Of a stretch of DNA of 64,000 nt, positions 41,019-49,019 are shown piece after piece. The DNA is from Amycolatopsis australiensis (GTDB taxonomy: Bacteria; Actinomycetota; Actinomycetes; Mycobacteriales; Pseudonocardiaceae). Positions within the stretch are counted from its first letter, which is position 1, and the number at the start of each line of letters is the position of its first letter. Below the pieces are notes generated by a model. That model was given only the letters and a program-made list of their open reading frames with translations. It was not told where the DNA came from and made no database searches. The DNA lies in NCBI RefSeq assembly GCF_900119165.1, contig NZ_FPJG01000001.1, positions 1 to 64,000 of the forward strand, in the 5' to 3' direction. The translations under genes were made by a program, and so were the position numbers.

Positions 41019-41269
41019 GTCGGTTTCCTTTCCACGATGTAGCGCTGCAAGATCGCTTCGGCCTCGGTGGCGACGGTGGCGGTCAGCTGCGCGAGGACGA
41101 GGTCGCGGCGTTCGCGGGTGGTGTTGTTCAAGGCGGTGCGCAGCAGGTCGACCGCGGCGTCGAACTTCGCGCGGGGGTCGCCGTCGGACTCGGCACGCTG
41201 CACCCGTGCCCAGTAGCGGGCCTGCCACTTCTGCACGCGATCGGTGCGGCGCTGCTTGACCGTCGACAC
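41015..41269 (-). CDS. Unknown helical protein, 84 aa
   Basis: GTG at 41269. Charged and helical throughout (RVQKWQARYWARVQRAE, then RRDLVLAQLTATVATEAE), probably a short coiled coil. It is coupled to the following membrane gene by ATGA and starts five bases after the preceding gene's stop. Function unknown. Confidence 0.6.
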   Translation of the reverse strand: MSTVKQRRTDRVQKWQARYWARVQRAESDGDPRAKFDAAVDLLRTALNNTTRERRDLVLAQLTATVATEAEAILQRYIVERKPT

Positions 41270-41273
41270 CGGC

Positions 41274-41684
41274 TCACGCCCCGGTCAGGAAGGCCAGGCC
41301 GTTGGCCGAGATGTTGGCGAAGGAGTCGGTGAGGTTCCGCCCGGTCGGGGCGATCGGCCCGGCGGCGAGGACGAACAGGATCGGCAGCAGCAGGATGGCG
41401 ACCTGGGCCAGCCGGTCGGCCTTGCGGTCTTTCCAGATGTCGGCGACCAGCACGATTAGCGCCAGCAGCACCAGCGCCCCGGCCAGCGCGCCGACCGGCA
41501 GGTGGGTCAGCCCGATCAGCTTGCGCAGCCCCGCGACCAGCCAGCCGCCGACGATGGTCTGGGCCAGCGAGACGCTGAAGATGGCGAACAACAACGAGAC
41601 GACGTACCACTTCTTCAGCGCGTTGGTCTTCTTCTTCAAGATGAACCACAGCGCCACGGTGAACAACAAGACAACCCAAGCCAT
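41274..41684 (-). CDS. Four-helix membrane protein, 136 aa
   Basis: ATG at 41684 has AAAGGAG upstream. Hydrophobic segments at about 2-16, 28-52, 64-84 and 93-110 (for example GALAGALVLLALIVLVADIW), with a basic loop after the first (KKKTNALKK). A small integral membrane protein of the transfer block between the DUF2637-like protein and TraB. No family name is certain. Confidence 0.7.
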   Translation of the reverse strand: MAWVVLLFTVALWFILKKKTNALKKWYVVSLLFAIFSVSLAQTIVGGWLVAGLRKLIGLTHLPVGALAGALVLLALIVLVADIWKDRKADRLAQVAILLLPILFVLAAGPIAPTGRNLTDSFANISANGLAFLTGA

Positions 41685-41721
41685 GACTGACGCTCCTTTC
41701 GTTGGGCAGCACTAAGAAACG

Positions 41722-41744
41722 GGCACCCCTCACCAAGGGGTGCC
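41722..41744 (-). terminator. 9-bp hairpin
   Basis: GGCACCCCT (41722-41730), loop CACCA, exact complement AGGGGTGCC. It lies just upstream of the 41684 start and, with the larger hairpin next to it, separates two leftward units. Confidence 0.55.
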
Positions 41745-41782
41745 ACGCGGAAAATTCGGGGTTGGTGAGCCGTCCGACTCAC

Positions 41783-41829
41783 CAGACGGCCCCGAACCCA
41801 AGGTGTTGCGTCAGGTTCGGGGCCGTCTG
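41783..41829 (-). terminator. 16-bp hairpin terminator
   Basis: CAGACGGCCCCGAACC (41783-41798) and its exact complement (41814-41829) enclose 15 bases. It follows the stop of the leftward DUF2637-like gene by 14 bases. Confidence 0.75.
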
Positions 41830-41842
41830 AGGTACGGGCGGA

Positions 41843-43189
41843 TCAGGACTGGGTGGTACTCCCGGCCTCGGTGTCGCGGCGGGAGTTGATCCACGACCGC
41901 AGCGTCGAGAGCGCCGGCACCTCGAAGCCCTGCTGCTCGAAGTGCTTCAGCACCACCGTGGGCCCGGGGTGACCGTTGCGGCGGGACCAGGCGTAGGCGG
42001 TGTCGGCATCCAGCTTGCCCGGCTTGGCCTTCGACGCCGGCTTCGCCGGAGCCGACGCCGCCGGCGCCGCCTCGGACTTCGCCGCCTCCGCCTTCCGCGG
42101 GGCGGCGGCCTTCGCAGGGGCCGCCTTCGGCGGGACGGGCCGGGCGGCCGGGCGCTGCTGGGGCACCGCGACCGGCGCGGGTGCCGGCGGCTTCGGCTGC
42201 TCAACCACGCGCGCCGGCGGCATCGCCGCGACCGGGGCGGTGACGCGGTCGGCGACCGGCGCCACCGGCAGCTGCCGCTGCTGGGCTCGCTCAGCCTCGG
42301 CACGGCGGGCCTTGGCCGTCGCGGCCGCTTCCGCGGCAGCCTTCTGCGCCCGCCGCTGGTCCATGTACGCCTTGAGCGCCTTGGAGAAGGCGTGCACGAA
42401 GTAGGCCAGCACGATGGGGATGAACACGGCCGCGACCGTGCCGGTCCACTTCCACCTCTCCGGCAGGGCGATCAGCGTGCCGCCCCGCACGTCGTGACCG
42501 ACCAGGTTGAACAGCACGCTCGCGGCCAAGGTCAAGGTCAGCACCGACCGTCCGACGTGGACGTAGGTGCGGTTGGCGCTGATGGCGCCCATGAAGGTGC
42601 CGCCGATCGCGCCGACGTCGATCAGGATCGGGAACAGCTTCGCCAGGTTGTCGTTCCAGCCATACAGCCGGGCGGCGGCCAGCATCATCGAGAACGACAG
42701 CGCGAACGCCAGCGCGCAGACCACGAGCGTCACGACCGAGACCACGATCAGCGCGCCGACGGTGATGTCGCTGTCCTCGGCGGGCGTGGCCCGGCGGGTG
42801 CGGGTGCGCTGGGTGCGCAGCTCGATCCAGTCGGCCAGGGCGTGCCCGGCGCGCTGCCAGCCGGACGGGCCCGTCGGCTGCGGAAGCTTCGGCGCGGGCG
42901 GGCGCTTCCAAGGCTCGGCGCGCTCGTCGGCGGTGCGCGGCTTCTGGTTCGGGGGTGCGGGGTGCTCGGTGAGCGGTTGCGCCGCGGCCGAGCCCGCAAC
43001 CGCGGCCGGCGGGGACGGCGGGGCCAGGGTTGGCGCGGTCGGGGTCGGTGGGGCGGGGCGGCGGTCGACGACGTCGATGGGCGCGGTGGCCTGCTCCGCC
43101 TCGGGCACGAACAGACCGGAGTGCAGCTGCCGGGTGAACGCTGCCAGCTCCAGGTCCACCGCCGGGTCGAGGTTGCGGGCATCGGCCAT
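41843..43189 (-). CDS. DUF2637-type membrane protein, 448 aa
   Basis: ATG at 43189 has GGAGG nine bases upstream; the longer frame is a shadow. After 130 Pro/Ala-rich soluble residues come four transmembrane segments between about 145 and 275 (VVTLVVCALAFALSFSMM, PILIDVGAIGGTFMG, VLTLTLAASVLFNLVG, GTVAAVFIPIVLAYFVHAF), the DUF2637 pattern with conserved ILIDVGA. DUF2637 proteins (Spd-like) accompany traB in actinomycete plasmids and are linked to spreading within mycelia. The remaining 170 residues are a charged coiled coil, an Ala/Pro/Lys linker and a C-terminal domain (AYAWSRRNGHPGPTVVLKHF) that looks HTH-like. Confidence 0.8.
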   Translation of the reverse strand: MADARNLDPAVDLELAAFTRQLHSGLFVPEAEQATAPIDVVDRRPAPPTPTAPTLAPPSPPAAVAGSAAAQPLTEHPAPPNQKPRTADERAEPWKRPPAPKLPQPTGPSGWQRAGHALADWIELRTQRTRTRRATPAEDSDITVGALIVVSVVTLVVCALAFALSFSMMLAAARLYGWNDNLAKLFPILIDVGAIGGTFMGAISANRTYVHVGRSVLTLTLAASVLFNLVGHDVRGGTLIALPERWKWTGTVAAVFIPIVLAYFVHAFSKALKAYMDQRRAQKAAAEAAATAKARRAEAERAQQRQLPVAPVADRVTAPVAAMPPARVVEQPKPPAPAPVAVPQQRPAARPVPPKAAPAKAAAPRKAEAAKSEAAPAASAPAKPASKAKPGKLDADTAYAWSRRNGHPGPTVVLKHFEQQGFEVPALSTLRSWINSRRDTEAGSTTQS

Positions 43190-43423
43190 CGTGGGGTCCT
43201 CCAATCGGGTCGTACGCGGGGCATCTTGCCGTGCCGCCCGGTGCGGGTGGTGGCGGCGCCCCGGGCGGGGTCGGATCCGGTGGCCTGGGCAGCACTCACA
43301 CGCGGGGGTTTGGTCGCGCACCCCAGGAGAGGTAGGGGCCGAGACCTCATGTGAGTGCTCCCCCGGTGCCGGAGCACCAGCTTTCGGGGCGCACACAAGG
43401 CGCGCCGGGTGGTGTCTGTCCTG

Positions 43424-43621
43424 TTAGGACGCGTGCAGGGCGGTGTCCAGATTGGCGATGACGTCCCAGGCGGTGACGCTCTGGTCGTCCAGGTCCGAGA
43501 TCCTGGGGTCGTGCGGGTCGTTGATACGGCAGCAGACGACCAGCGCCTGCAGGGCTTCGCCGCGGACGACCGCGTCGTGATGCAGGACTGCGAGGCTGGG
43601 GTGGACGGTGCGCGTGCTCAT
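43424..43621 (-). CDS. Unknown protein, 65 aa
   Basis: ATG at 43621 overlaps the preceding stop (ATGA). Small alpha/beta protein (LAVLHHDAVVRGEALQALVV then DDQSVTAWDVIANLDTAL). No family is recognised. The 234-base gap to 43189 holds no gene. Confidence 0.55.
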   Translation of the reverse strand: MSTRTVHPSLAVLHHDAVVRGEALQALVVCCRINDPHDPRISDLDDQSVTAWDVIANLDTALHAS

Positions 43622-43995
43622 CGGCTCCGCACCTCGCCGAGGTCGGCGACGAACTCGTCGTCGCTGCGGTACACGGTGCCGATGCGGTGGGCGGGCCGTC
43701 GCGCCGCACGTCCGCGGCCGGTCCGGTAGCTGCGGACGGCCACGCTGGTCAGCCAGGCCACGGAGACCAGCACCGCGGCGGCGGTGAGGACCTGGTTGGT
43801 GATGGCGGGAAGCAGGCCGTCGACGTCGAGGCCGGCGAGCGGGAACCCGAGCCGGGTGGCGGCCACCGCGGCCGCCACGACGACGGCGGCGGTGCGCAGC
43901 GGGTTGCGGGCCAGGCGCGGGCGGAGCATGTTCACGGCGGTCGTGGCGACCGGCGCGGCGGTCAACGTGGTGACCGGCATGGTGATCCAGGACAT
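43618..43995 (-). CDS. Membrane protein, 125 aa
   Basis: ATG at 43995 follows GGGAG. Two hydrophobic segments (about 36-52 AAVVVAAAVAATRLGF and 66-86 VLTAAAVLVSVAWLTSVAV) with an Arg-rich part after them. Likely a small two-pass membrane protein of the transfer block, coupled to the 65-aa gene. Function unknown. Confidence 0.65.
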   Translation of the reverse strand: MSWITMPVTTLTAAPVATTAVNMLRPRLARNPLRTAAVVVAAAVAATRLGFPLAGLDVDGLLPAITNQVLTAAAVLVSVAWLTSVAVRSYRTGRGRAARRPAHRIGTVYRSDDEFVADLGEVRSR

Positions 43996-44012
43996 GAGCA
44001 GGTTCTCCCGAT

Positions 44013-44225
44013 TCAGGTGAGAGCGAAGACGATCACCGCGATCAGCATCGCGGCGATGATCACGGCGAACACGCGTCGCGCCCGGCGGTCCGCGACGCTG
44101 CTGTCGAACACGAAACCGGAGTCCGCGGCGTCGAGCCGGGCCGAGCTCGGTTCGGGTTCGACGACCGGGATGGGGGACCAGAATTCGGTGACGCCCGCGG
44201 CGGGGTTGGTCGGGGCGGCGGTCAT
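44013..44225 (-). CDS. Tail-anchored small membrane protein, 70 aa
   Basis: ATG at 44225 overlaps the upstream stop (ATGA). Soluble, Pro/acidic start and one C-terminal transmembrane helix (RVFAVIIAAMLIAVIVFAL). The N-terminus would be in the cytoplasm. Function unknown. Confidence 0.65.
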   Translation of the reverse strand: MTAAPTNPAAGVTEFWSPIPVVEPEPSSARLDAADSGFVFDSSVADRRARRVFAVIIAAMLIAVIVFALT

Positions 44226-44347
44226 CGGGGCCGCCGCCGTCCGAGGATCGCCGGTTCGGCGGGCTGGGTGATCGGCCGGCCGTGCACGTCGCGCAAGGTC
44301 TCCTTGCGCGACGTCGCCGCCGTGGTGCTGCTGGTGGTGGTGGGCAT
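44222..44347 (-). CDS. Small peptide, 41 aa
   Basis: ATG at 44347 has GAGGAG nine bases upstream, partly inside the end of the WhiB gene. The product is Thr/Arg-rich and probably disordered (MPTTTSSTTAATSRKETLRD). Its place in a chain of overlapping genes supports it. Confidence 0.55.
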   Translation of the reverse strand: MPTTTSSTTAATSRKETLRDVHGRPITQPAEPAILGRRRPR

Positions 44348-44352
44348 GGCGG

Positions 44353-44700
44353 CTACTCCTCGCTGCCGGGGGCGGCGGTGGCGTACGGCGCGATCAGCGC
44401 CTCCCGCTGCTCGTCGGTCAGCTCGGCCCGCTCCGTGGCGCTCAGGCCGCCGCGGACGCCGATCTCGTAGGTGTGCCTGCCGAGCAGGGCATCGGCGAGG
44501 CACTCGCCGCGGACCGGGCAGCGGGTGCAGACCTGCTTGGCGCGGGCTTCGACCGCCAGGTTGTTCGCCAGCGGGAAGAAGCCTTCGGCCTGGTCACGGT
44601 CGAGGGTGGTGGCGCAGGCGGCCAGCTCGCGCCAGGACCAGCGGATGACCCGGCGGTCGAAGTGGTAGCCCTCGCCAGGGGTGTGGATGGTGGAGGTCAC
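44353..44700 (-). CDS. WhiB-family iron-sulfur regulator, 115 aa
   Basis: Redox- or NO-sensitive 4Fe-4S transcription factor of the actinobacterial WhiB family. Cys29, Cys58, Cys61 and Cys67 (CTRCPVRGEC) ligate the cluster; the conserved turn appears as GVRGGLS, with Arg in place of the usual Trp, and a helical end follows. GTG at 44700 overlaps the upstream stop (GTGA). Proteins of this family bind the housekeeping sigma factor; plasmid- and phage-borne versions alter host gene use. Here it is the second gene of the leftward block that includes the transfer genes. Confidence 0.85.
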   Translation of the reverse strand: MTSTIHTPGEGYHFDRRVIRWSWRELAACATTLDRDQAEGFFPLANNLAVEARAKQVCTRCPVRGECLADALLGRHTYEIGVRGGLSATERAELTDEQREALIAPYATAAPGSEE

Positions 44701-45014
44701 GCGGCCCACGAGGTCACCTCCGGGCGCTCGAGGAACCTGCCGGCGCCGAGGACCTCCGCGTCGGGTGGCTCGGCGGGCACGCCGAGCAGGGCGGCGACCT
44801 CGGCCTCGGCCTCGGCGGCCATGTCCGCCAGCAGCTGCGGGTCGGCGATCCCGTCGAACGGGTGCAGCGTGTCGGTCAGCAGGCCCGGCTCGAAGTCGAG
44901 CGAGGCGATGAAGCCGGCGGTGCTGACCGGCGGGGCAGCCGGGTCGTCCCAGCAGTCGGTGGCGAACGTGGCGTCCGCCCAGACCGGGTCGCGGGCGATA
45001 TCGTGGATCGGCAT
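44697..45014 (-). CDS. Unknown acidic protein, 105 aa
   Basis: ATG at 45014 follows GAGGAGG. Acidic, with a helical segment (LADMAAEAEAEVAALLG) and no basic surface. It is the first gene of the leftward block and coupled to the WhiB gene by GTGA, so it may modulate that regulator. No family is recognised. Confidence 0.6.
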   Translation of the reverse strand: MPIHDIARDPVWADATFATDCWDDPAAPPVSTAGFIASLDFEPGLLTDTLHPFDGIADPQLLADMAAEAEAEVAALLGVPAEPPDAEVLGAGRFLERPEVTSWAA

Positions 45015-45048
45015 CGAGGGTGTCCTCCTCGTGTGCAGAAGTGGTTGA

Positions 45049-45082
45049 CGTGGGGCCCCGCCGGCCAGGGCGGGGCCCCACG
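45049..45082 (-). repeat. 14-bp GC hairpin in the leader of the leftward block
   Basis: CGTGGGGCCCCGCC (45049-45062), loop GGCCAG, exact complement (45069-45082). It lies 35 bases upstream of the first leftward gene and could be an attenuator or the end of an incoming transcript. Confidence 0.55.
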
Positions 45083-45533
45083 CGCATTTCTCGGGGTGAG
45101 CGGTACAGCGTCAGGTGGAGCAGGGTTCGGTGTCCCTCGACCAGCCACCAGCCACCCCGCGCGAAGCGAGACGCTGGTGGCGATCGGCTAACACCGAACG
45201 GTGTCGCCCGGTCCTCTCAACTCGCGGCTACGAGCTCGCGAGCAGGACCGCATGGTGGGTGCCAGACGTCGCAGCCGCTTGCGCGGCCGGGCCGCCGACG
45301 TCGGCACCGAGGCTTGTATCCGGCCCTTAGGGAGTCGCGCAGAGCACGATCCGCGGCCGCTACCCAACCCCGGCAGGGGTGGCCGCCCTTGACACCTTCC
45401 GGTGCTGGCGGTGGGCATGACAGGTGCCGCGTCTCGCGCCCCATAGCTGCTCTCGCGCGACCGGGGCCGGTTCCCATCCGCTCGCACCCAGGCCGGGCGT
45501 CTGCGGATCTCGCTCTGGAGTTCTCAAGCTTCA
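45083..45533. other. Gene-free stretch
   Basis: No frame here has a ribosome site or protein-like composition. It separates the leftward block that starts at 45014 from the rightward cassette that starts at 45704, so promoters in both directions are expected, but I cannot fix them. Confidence 0.4.
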
Positions 45534-45656
45534 CAAGCCCCCTCGGGGCGTAAAGGGGGGCTTGTAATCTGAGATTGCAAGCCCCCTTCGGCTCGCAAGG
45601 GGGGGTTGTAGAGATCAAAGTAGATAGCCCCCCTTGAAGGTGTCAAGACCCCCTGA
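45534..45656 (+). promoter_or_regulatory. Six C5-tract repeats upstream of the HTH/PP2C cassette
   Basis: Six related motifs occur in 123 bases: CAAGCCCCCTC (45534), AAGGGGGGCTTG (45553, inverted), CAAGCCCCCTT (45578), AAGGGGGGGTTG (45597, inverted), TAGCCCCCCTTG (45625) and AAGACCCCCTGA (45645). The first four form two hairpins. They end 47 bases before the start of an HTH protein, so they are probably its operators; iterons of an origin are an alternative. Confidence 0.65.
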
Positions 45657-45703
45657 AAGAATTCGCTCTTGATCGACCCTCTCGGCCTAGGACGGATCGC
45701 TTG

Positions 45704-46576
45704 ATGGAAGAACTGAAGGACCTGGTCAAAGCCGACTTAGACCGGCTTGCGACCGAGCCTGCCGAGATGCGGGCGAAGCAGGCGATCGAAGCGCTGGGCC
45801 TCCACCAGGAGTGGGTCAACGAGTACAGCCGCGTCCGCAGGGAAGCTCTTGGCGAGCTCATCGGCGAGGGAAAAACACCCAACGAGCTGGCCAAGATGCT
45901 CGGCATGACGCGTTCTCGTGTCGATCAGCTGCTCACCTCTGGCCCAAAGCCCGAGCGAGCACTGTTCGGCACCGGTGCACTCACCGTCGCAATCGGCGCC
46001 AAGTCGGAGTTTCGCCCTGGCGGCACCGGCGGTCCCAACGTCGAACCGTCGGCCGTGCTGTCTGAGCAGGCACTAGCCGCGTTTCACCTGCTCGCCGACG
46101 TGGCCGGCGACTACGGGCTCAAGGCCACCTACCAGGTCGTTCCGCCCCCTGGCCTTGTCCAGCTCAATCGTCCCAATCTCGTCGTGATCACCAGCCCCCG
46201 CCTGCTCCCCATCGTCGGGCAGGTCCTCGACGCCGACGAGCACCTCGGCTTTGGTCAGAGCAGCAAGGGCTGGTATCTCCAGGACAAGACGACCGGGGCC
46301 AGGCTCCGCTCACCCATCGACGACGGCGAGCCGGCGGACTACGGCTACATCGGCCGGCTTCCTCGCCCCGATGGCAAGGGGACGTTCCTGTACTTCGCGG
46401 GCATCCACGCAATGGGCACGCTCGGTGTCGCGCACTACCTGGCCGGCCATACTGCCGAGCTCTATCAGCAGGTGAAGACAAAGCGCTGGTCCACGCTGGT
46501 GAAATGCACGTTTGACCCTGACACTCGCCAGATCGAGACGTCCGAACTCGCCGCGCCGATCTACACCGACAAGTAA
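45704..46576 (+). CDS. HTH protein with C-terminal sensor-like domain, 290 aa
   Basis: ATG at 45704 (a TTG precedes it). Residues 1-50 are helical; 50-78 is a helix-turn-helix (TPNELAKMLGMTRSRVDQLL). A Gly-rich linker leads to a C-terminal domain of about 170 residues: strands around NLVVITSPRLLPIVGQVLDA, a core GYIGRLPRPDGKGTFLYFAG and the segment GIHAMGTLGVAHYLAGH. This repeats a pattern I have seen in uncharacterised actinobacterial HTH proteins and which may bind a nucleotide-like ligand; I cannot name the family with certainty. It is followed after 14 bases by a PP2C gene, so the two probably work together. Confidence 0.72.
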   Translation: MEELKDLVKADLDRLATEPAEMRAKQAIEALGLHQEWVNEYSRVRREALGELIGEGKTPNELAKMLGMTRSRVDQLLTSGPKPERALFGTGALTVAIGAKSEFRPGGTGGPNVEPSAVLSEQALAAFHLLADVAGDYGLKATYQVVPPPGLVQLNRPNLVVITSPRLLPIVGQVLDADEHLGFGQSSKGWYLQDKTTGARLRSPIDDGEPADYGYIGRLPRPDGKGTFLYFAGIHAMGTLGVAHYLAGHTAELYQQVKTKRWSTLVKCTFDPDTRQIETSELAAPIYTDK

Positions 46577-46590
46577 GGGAACCTGCGAGC

Positions 46591-47394
46591 ATGTTCTTCA
46601 GCGGAACCACTGTTCCCGGCGGGGCATCGGAGAACGAGGACTGGCTAGCCGCAACTCCAGACCTGATCGTGGTGCTCGACGGCGCCACCGTGCGCACCGA
46701 AACTGGCTGTCACCACGGTCCCGCGTGGTACACCCGCAAGCTCGGAGCCGCCATCATCGCCAGTGCGGCCGATCGAAACCTGACGCTCTCGCAAGTGCTT
46801 GCCAACGCCATCGTCGAGGTCGCGAAGCTTCATCCGCAGTGCGACCTCAAGCGTCCTGGCGCACCATCCGCAGGCGCAGCCATCGTCCGCCAAGACGGCA
46901 ACATCCTGCGGTACATCGCTCTCGGCGATGTCTCGATAGTCCTGAAAACCGACGCTGATGTGGAAGTGGTCAGCGACGAGCGCGTCAGCGCCACCGCGCG
47001 GGCTGAGCGAGCCGAGGCCGATCGGTACCTCATAGGCGAGCCAGAAAAGGCTGCCGCACTGGTGAGGATGAAGGAAGCCGAGCTTGCCGCGCAGAACCAG
47101 GAAGGCGGCTACTGGATCGCCGCAGCGAACCCGGCCGCCGTCGAGCACGCTCTCGTCGGCCAACTCGATATCGCAACGATCACCCAGATCGCAGTCCTCA
47201 GCGACGGAGCCGCCCGACTAGTCAAAGACTTCAAGCTCGCCTCTTGGGACGAGGTCATCGAGCTGTTGGCCAGCTCCGGCCCGCATCAGCTCATCAAGCG
47301 AGTGCGAGAAGTCGAAGAAGACGACCCGCTCGGCGAAAAGTACCGCCGTAACAAGAAGTCGGACGACGCCACCGCCGTATACGCGAGAATCTGA
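46591..47394 (+). CDS. PP2C-like Ser/Thr protein phosphatase, 267 aa
   Basis: Metal-dependent protein phosphatase fold. The usual elements are present in order: ENEDW (about 14-18), LIVVLDGAT (about 26-34, metal-binding Asp-Gly), IALGDVSIVL (about 109-118), VLSDGAARL (about 198-206) and KSDDATAVYARI at the end. The family's order and spacing are kept, so activity is plausible, although the middle is shorter than in eukaryotic PP2C. It is encoded 14 bases after the HTH-sensor gene and has no other neighbour in the direction of transcription. No kinase gene is visible in the window, so its target is unknown. Confidence 0.8.
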   Translation: MFFSGTTVPGGASENEDWLAATPDLIVVLDGATVRTETGCHHGPAWYTRKLGAAIIASAADRNLTLSQVLANAIVEVAKLHPQCDLKRPGAPSAGAAIVRQDGNILRYIALGDVSIVLKTDADVEVVSDERVSATARAERAEADRYLIGEPEKAAALVRMKEAELAAQNQEGGYWIAAANPAAVEHALVGQLDIATITQIAVLSDGAARLVKDFKLASWDEVIELLASSGPHQLIKRVREVEEDDPLGEKYRRNKKSDDATAVYARI

Positions 47395-47580
47395 CCACAG
47401 CCGCCTCGCGCGCAGCTCGCGCCGGCGCCGGACAGCAACCGGGCCAGGACGATGCCGAGCCGGGCGAGGGCCTGGCGGTTCGGTCGCCGCGAGCATCAAG
47501 CTCGACCGAAGTCGGAATCCGGTCGACGACGCCGGCGATGAAGCCGCCAATTGACTGCTGAGCATCGACGGCCAGGCGCC

Positions 47581-48237
47581 CGCCGACGCGTCCGCCAACC
47601 CGCCAGGTCAGCGCCCGCCGAACCAGCCGACCGGCGCCCGCCGAACCCGCCAGATCGGCGCCCGCCGAACCCGCCGACCGGCGCCCGCCAACCCGCCAGA
47701 TCAGCACCCGCCGAACCAGCCGACCGGCGCCCGCCGAACCCGCCAGATCAGCGCCCGCCGACGCACCCGCCAACCCGCCAGATCAGCACCCGCCGAACCA
47801 GCCGACCGGCGCCCGCCGAACCCGCCAGATCAGCGCCCGCCGACGCACCCGCCAACCCGCCAGATCGGCGCCCGCCGAACCCGCCGACCGGCGCCCGCCA
47901 ACCCGCCAGATCAGCGCCCGCCAACCCGCCAGATCGGCGCCCGCCGAACCCGCCGACCGGCGCCCGCCAACCCGCCAGATCAGCACCCGCCGAACCAGCC
48001 GACCGGCGCCCGCCGAACCCGCCGACCGGCGCCCGCCAACCCGCCAGATCGGCGCCCGCCGACGCACCCGCCAACCCGCCAGATCGGCGCCCGCCGACCC
48101 CGCAGACCGGCGCCCGCCAACCCGCCAGATCAGCGCCCGCCAACCCGCCAGATCAGCGCCCGCCAACCCGCCAGATCAGCGCCCGCCAACCCGCCAGATC
48201 GGCGCCCGCCAACCCGCCAGATCGGCGCCCGCCGAAG
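47581..48237. repeat. Tandem array of about 27 copies of a 23-bp repeat
   Basis: The unit is GATCAGCGCCCGCCAACC plus CGCCA (23 bp), with variants GATCGGCGCC and GACCGGCGCC; a few units carry a 12-base insert. A higher-order block of 81 bases occurs twice (from about 47700 and 47781). Because 23 is not a multiple of three, any reading frame shifts from unit to unit, so the array is best seen as a DNA element: iterons, a partition centromere or a TraB recognition (clt) locus. It lies between the PP2C gene and parB. Confidence 0.85.
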
Positions 48238-48958
48238 TCCTCTGGAGGTTTCACTGGCCCACACGAATTCGCGTCGGGAGCGGAGCCTGGTGACATCGCC
48301 GGGCTTACCGCCGCGCGGCCGGAGCGAGTGGCCATAACACGGTTACGAACGGCGCAGCGCCTGCTCGTCGGCGCTTCAGCCGGGAATCGGAACAGGAAGA
48401 TCGGGCTCACTGAGCGCCAGAGGCCTTCAAAGCGGCCAGACTTCCCCCAAGTCCAAGGCAGGCCACTTCGCCCGCTCCTGGGCGCTCTCAGCCGCTTTCC
48501 GGCCCAACTGGTGGCCGGGAGACACGTGTCCACGAGATGGCGTGGGCGGTTTACTCAGATGCAAACGTCTTACCGTCTGTCACGTTCAGTGATCTAGGAA
48601 CACGGAACTCGGAACACGGCAGAAACTTGACAAGTGCAGCCCTACGCGCGTACGCGCGCAGCGCGCGTGGGCGCCCCAACCCGGAACAACGGAGCGGCGA
48701 TCTCGGAACTCCGGTGACGTAGACGCTGCGTGAGCGTGGCGCCCGTTCCTGCGCCTCGACTTCCAAGCCAGACGCAACAGCCTCGAACGTGTACCAACGG
48801 GACGGCAGCGGCCCGGCGCCCGACATGGACCGACAGGCATGGTCGTCGATGGCGAATTCTCGTGTGCGCGACGCCTGGTGGCCGTCGACGGCGCCAGGCC
48901 CGGGGCTTCTGACCCGCCATCGCGGCCGCCGCCGCCCGCAGGTCCCTCGGGCGGTGGG
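48238..48958. other. Gene-free stretch between the repeat array and the first parS-like site
   Basis: No convincing gene. Around 48598-48625 GGAACACGGAACTCGGAACACGG-type short repeats occur, and at 48650-48672 a CG-alternating stretch. These may belong to a replication or partition region, but no function is shown. Confidence 0.4.
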
Positions 48959-48977
48959 GTGGAAACGCCGTTACCAC
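48959..48977. promoter_or_regulatory. parS: parS-like site 1
   Basis: GTGGAAACGCCGTTACCAC. One of four 19-bp near-palindromes with consensus GTGG(A/T)AACG(C/G)CGTT(A/T)CCAC found only around parAB. It lies 43 bases downstream of the parB stop. Confidence 0.75.
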
Positions 48978-49019
48978 TCCACCGCCCGAGGCTCGGTGCG
49001 CCGCGACAGCGCACTCGGA

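Noticed and set aside
45217..45618. 133-residue leftward frame upstream of the HTH/PP2C cassette
   Set aside because: No ribosome site, shadow-like composition, and it runs through the repeat region whose symmetry is better explained as regulatory DNA.
47395..47590. Leftward fragment reading VVDRIPTSVELDARGD, continuing in another frame as RQALARLGIVLARLLSGAG
   Set aside because: It looks like a frameshifted end of some gene, but no start, family or continuation beyond the repeat array can be identified, so I do not list it as a gene.
47581..48237. CRISPR array
   Set aside because: The repeats are contiguous without unique spacers and no cas gene is nearby.
47551..48597. 348-residue Pro/Arg/Ala-rich protein across the 23-bp array, and opposite-strand frames with ADLAG repeats
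   Set aside because: The period of 23 bases shifts the frame at every unit, all frames are open merely because the repeat lacks stops, and the ADLAG resemblance to pentapeptide repeats does not keep a five-residue period.
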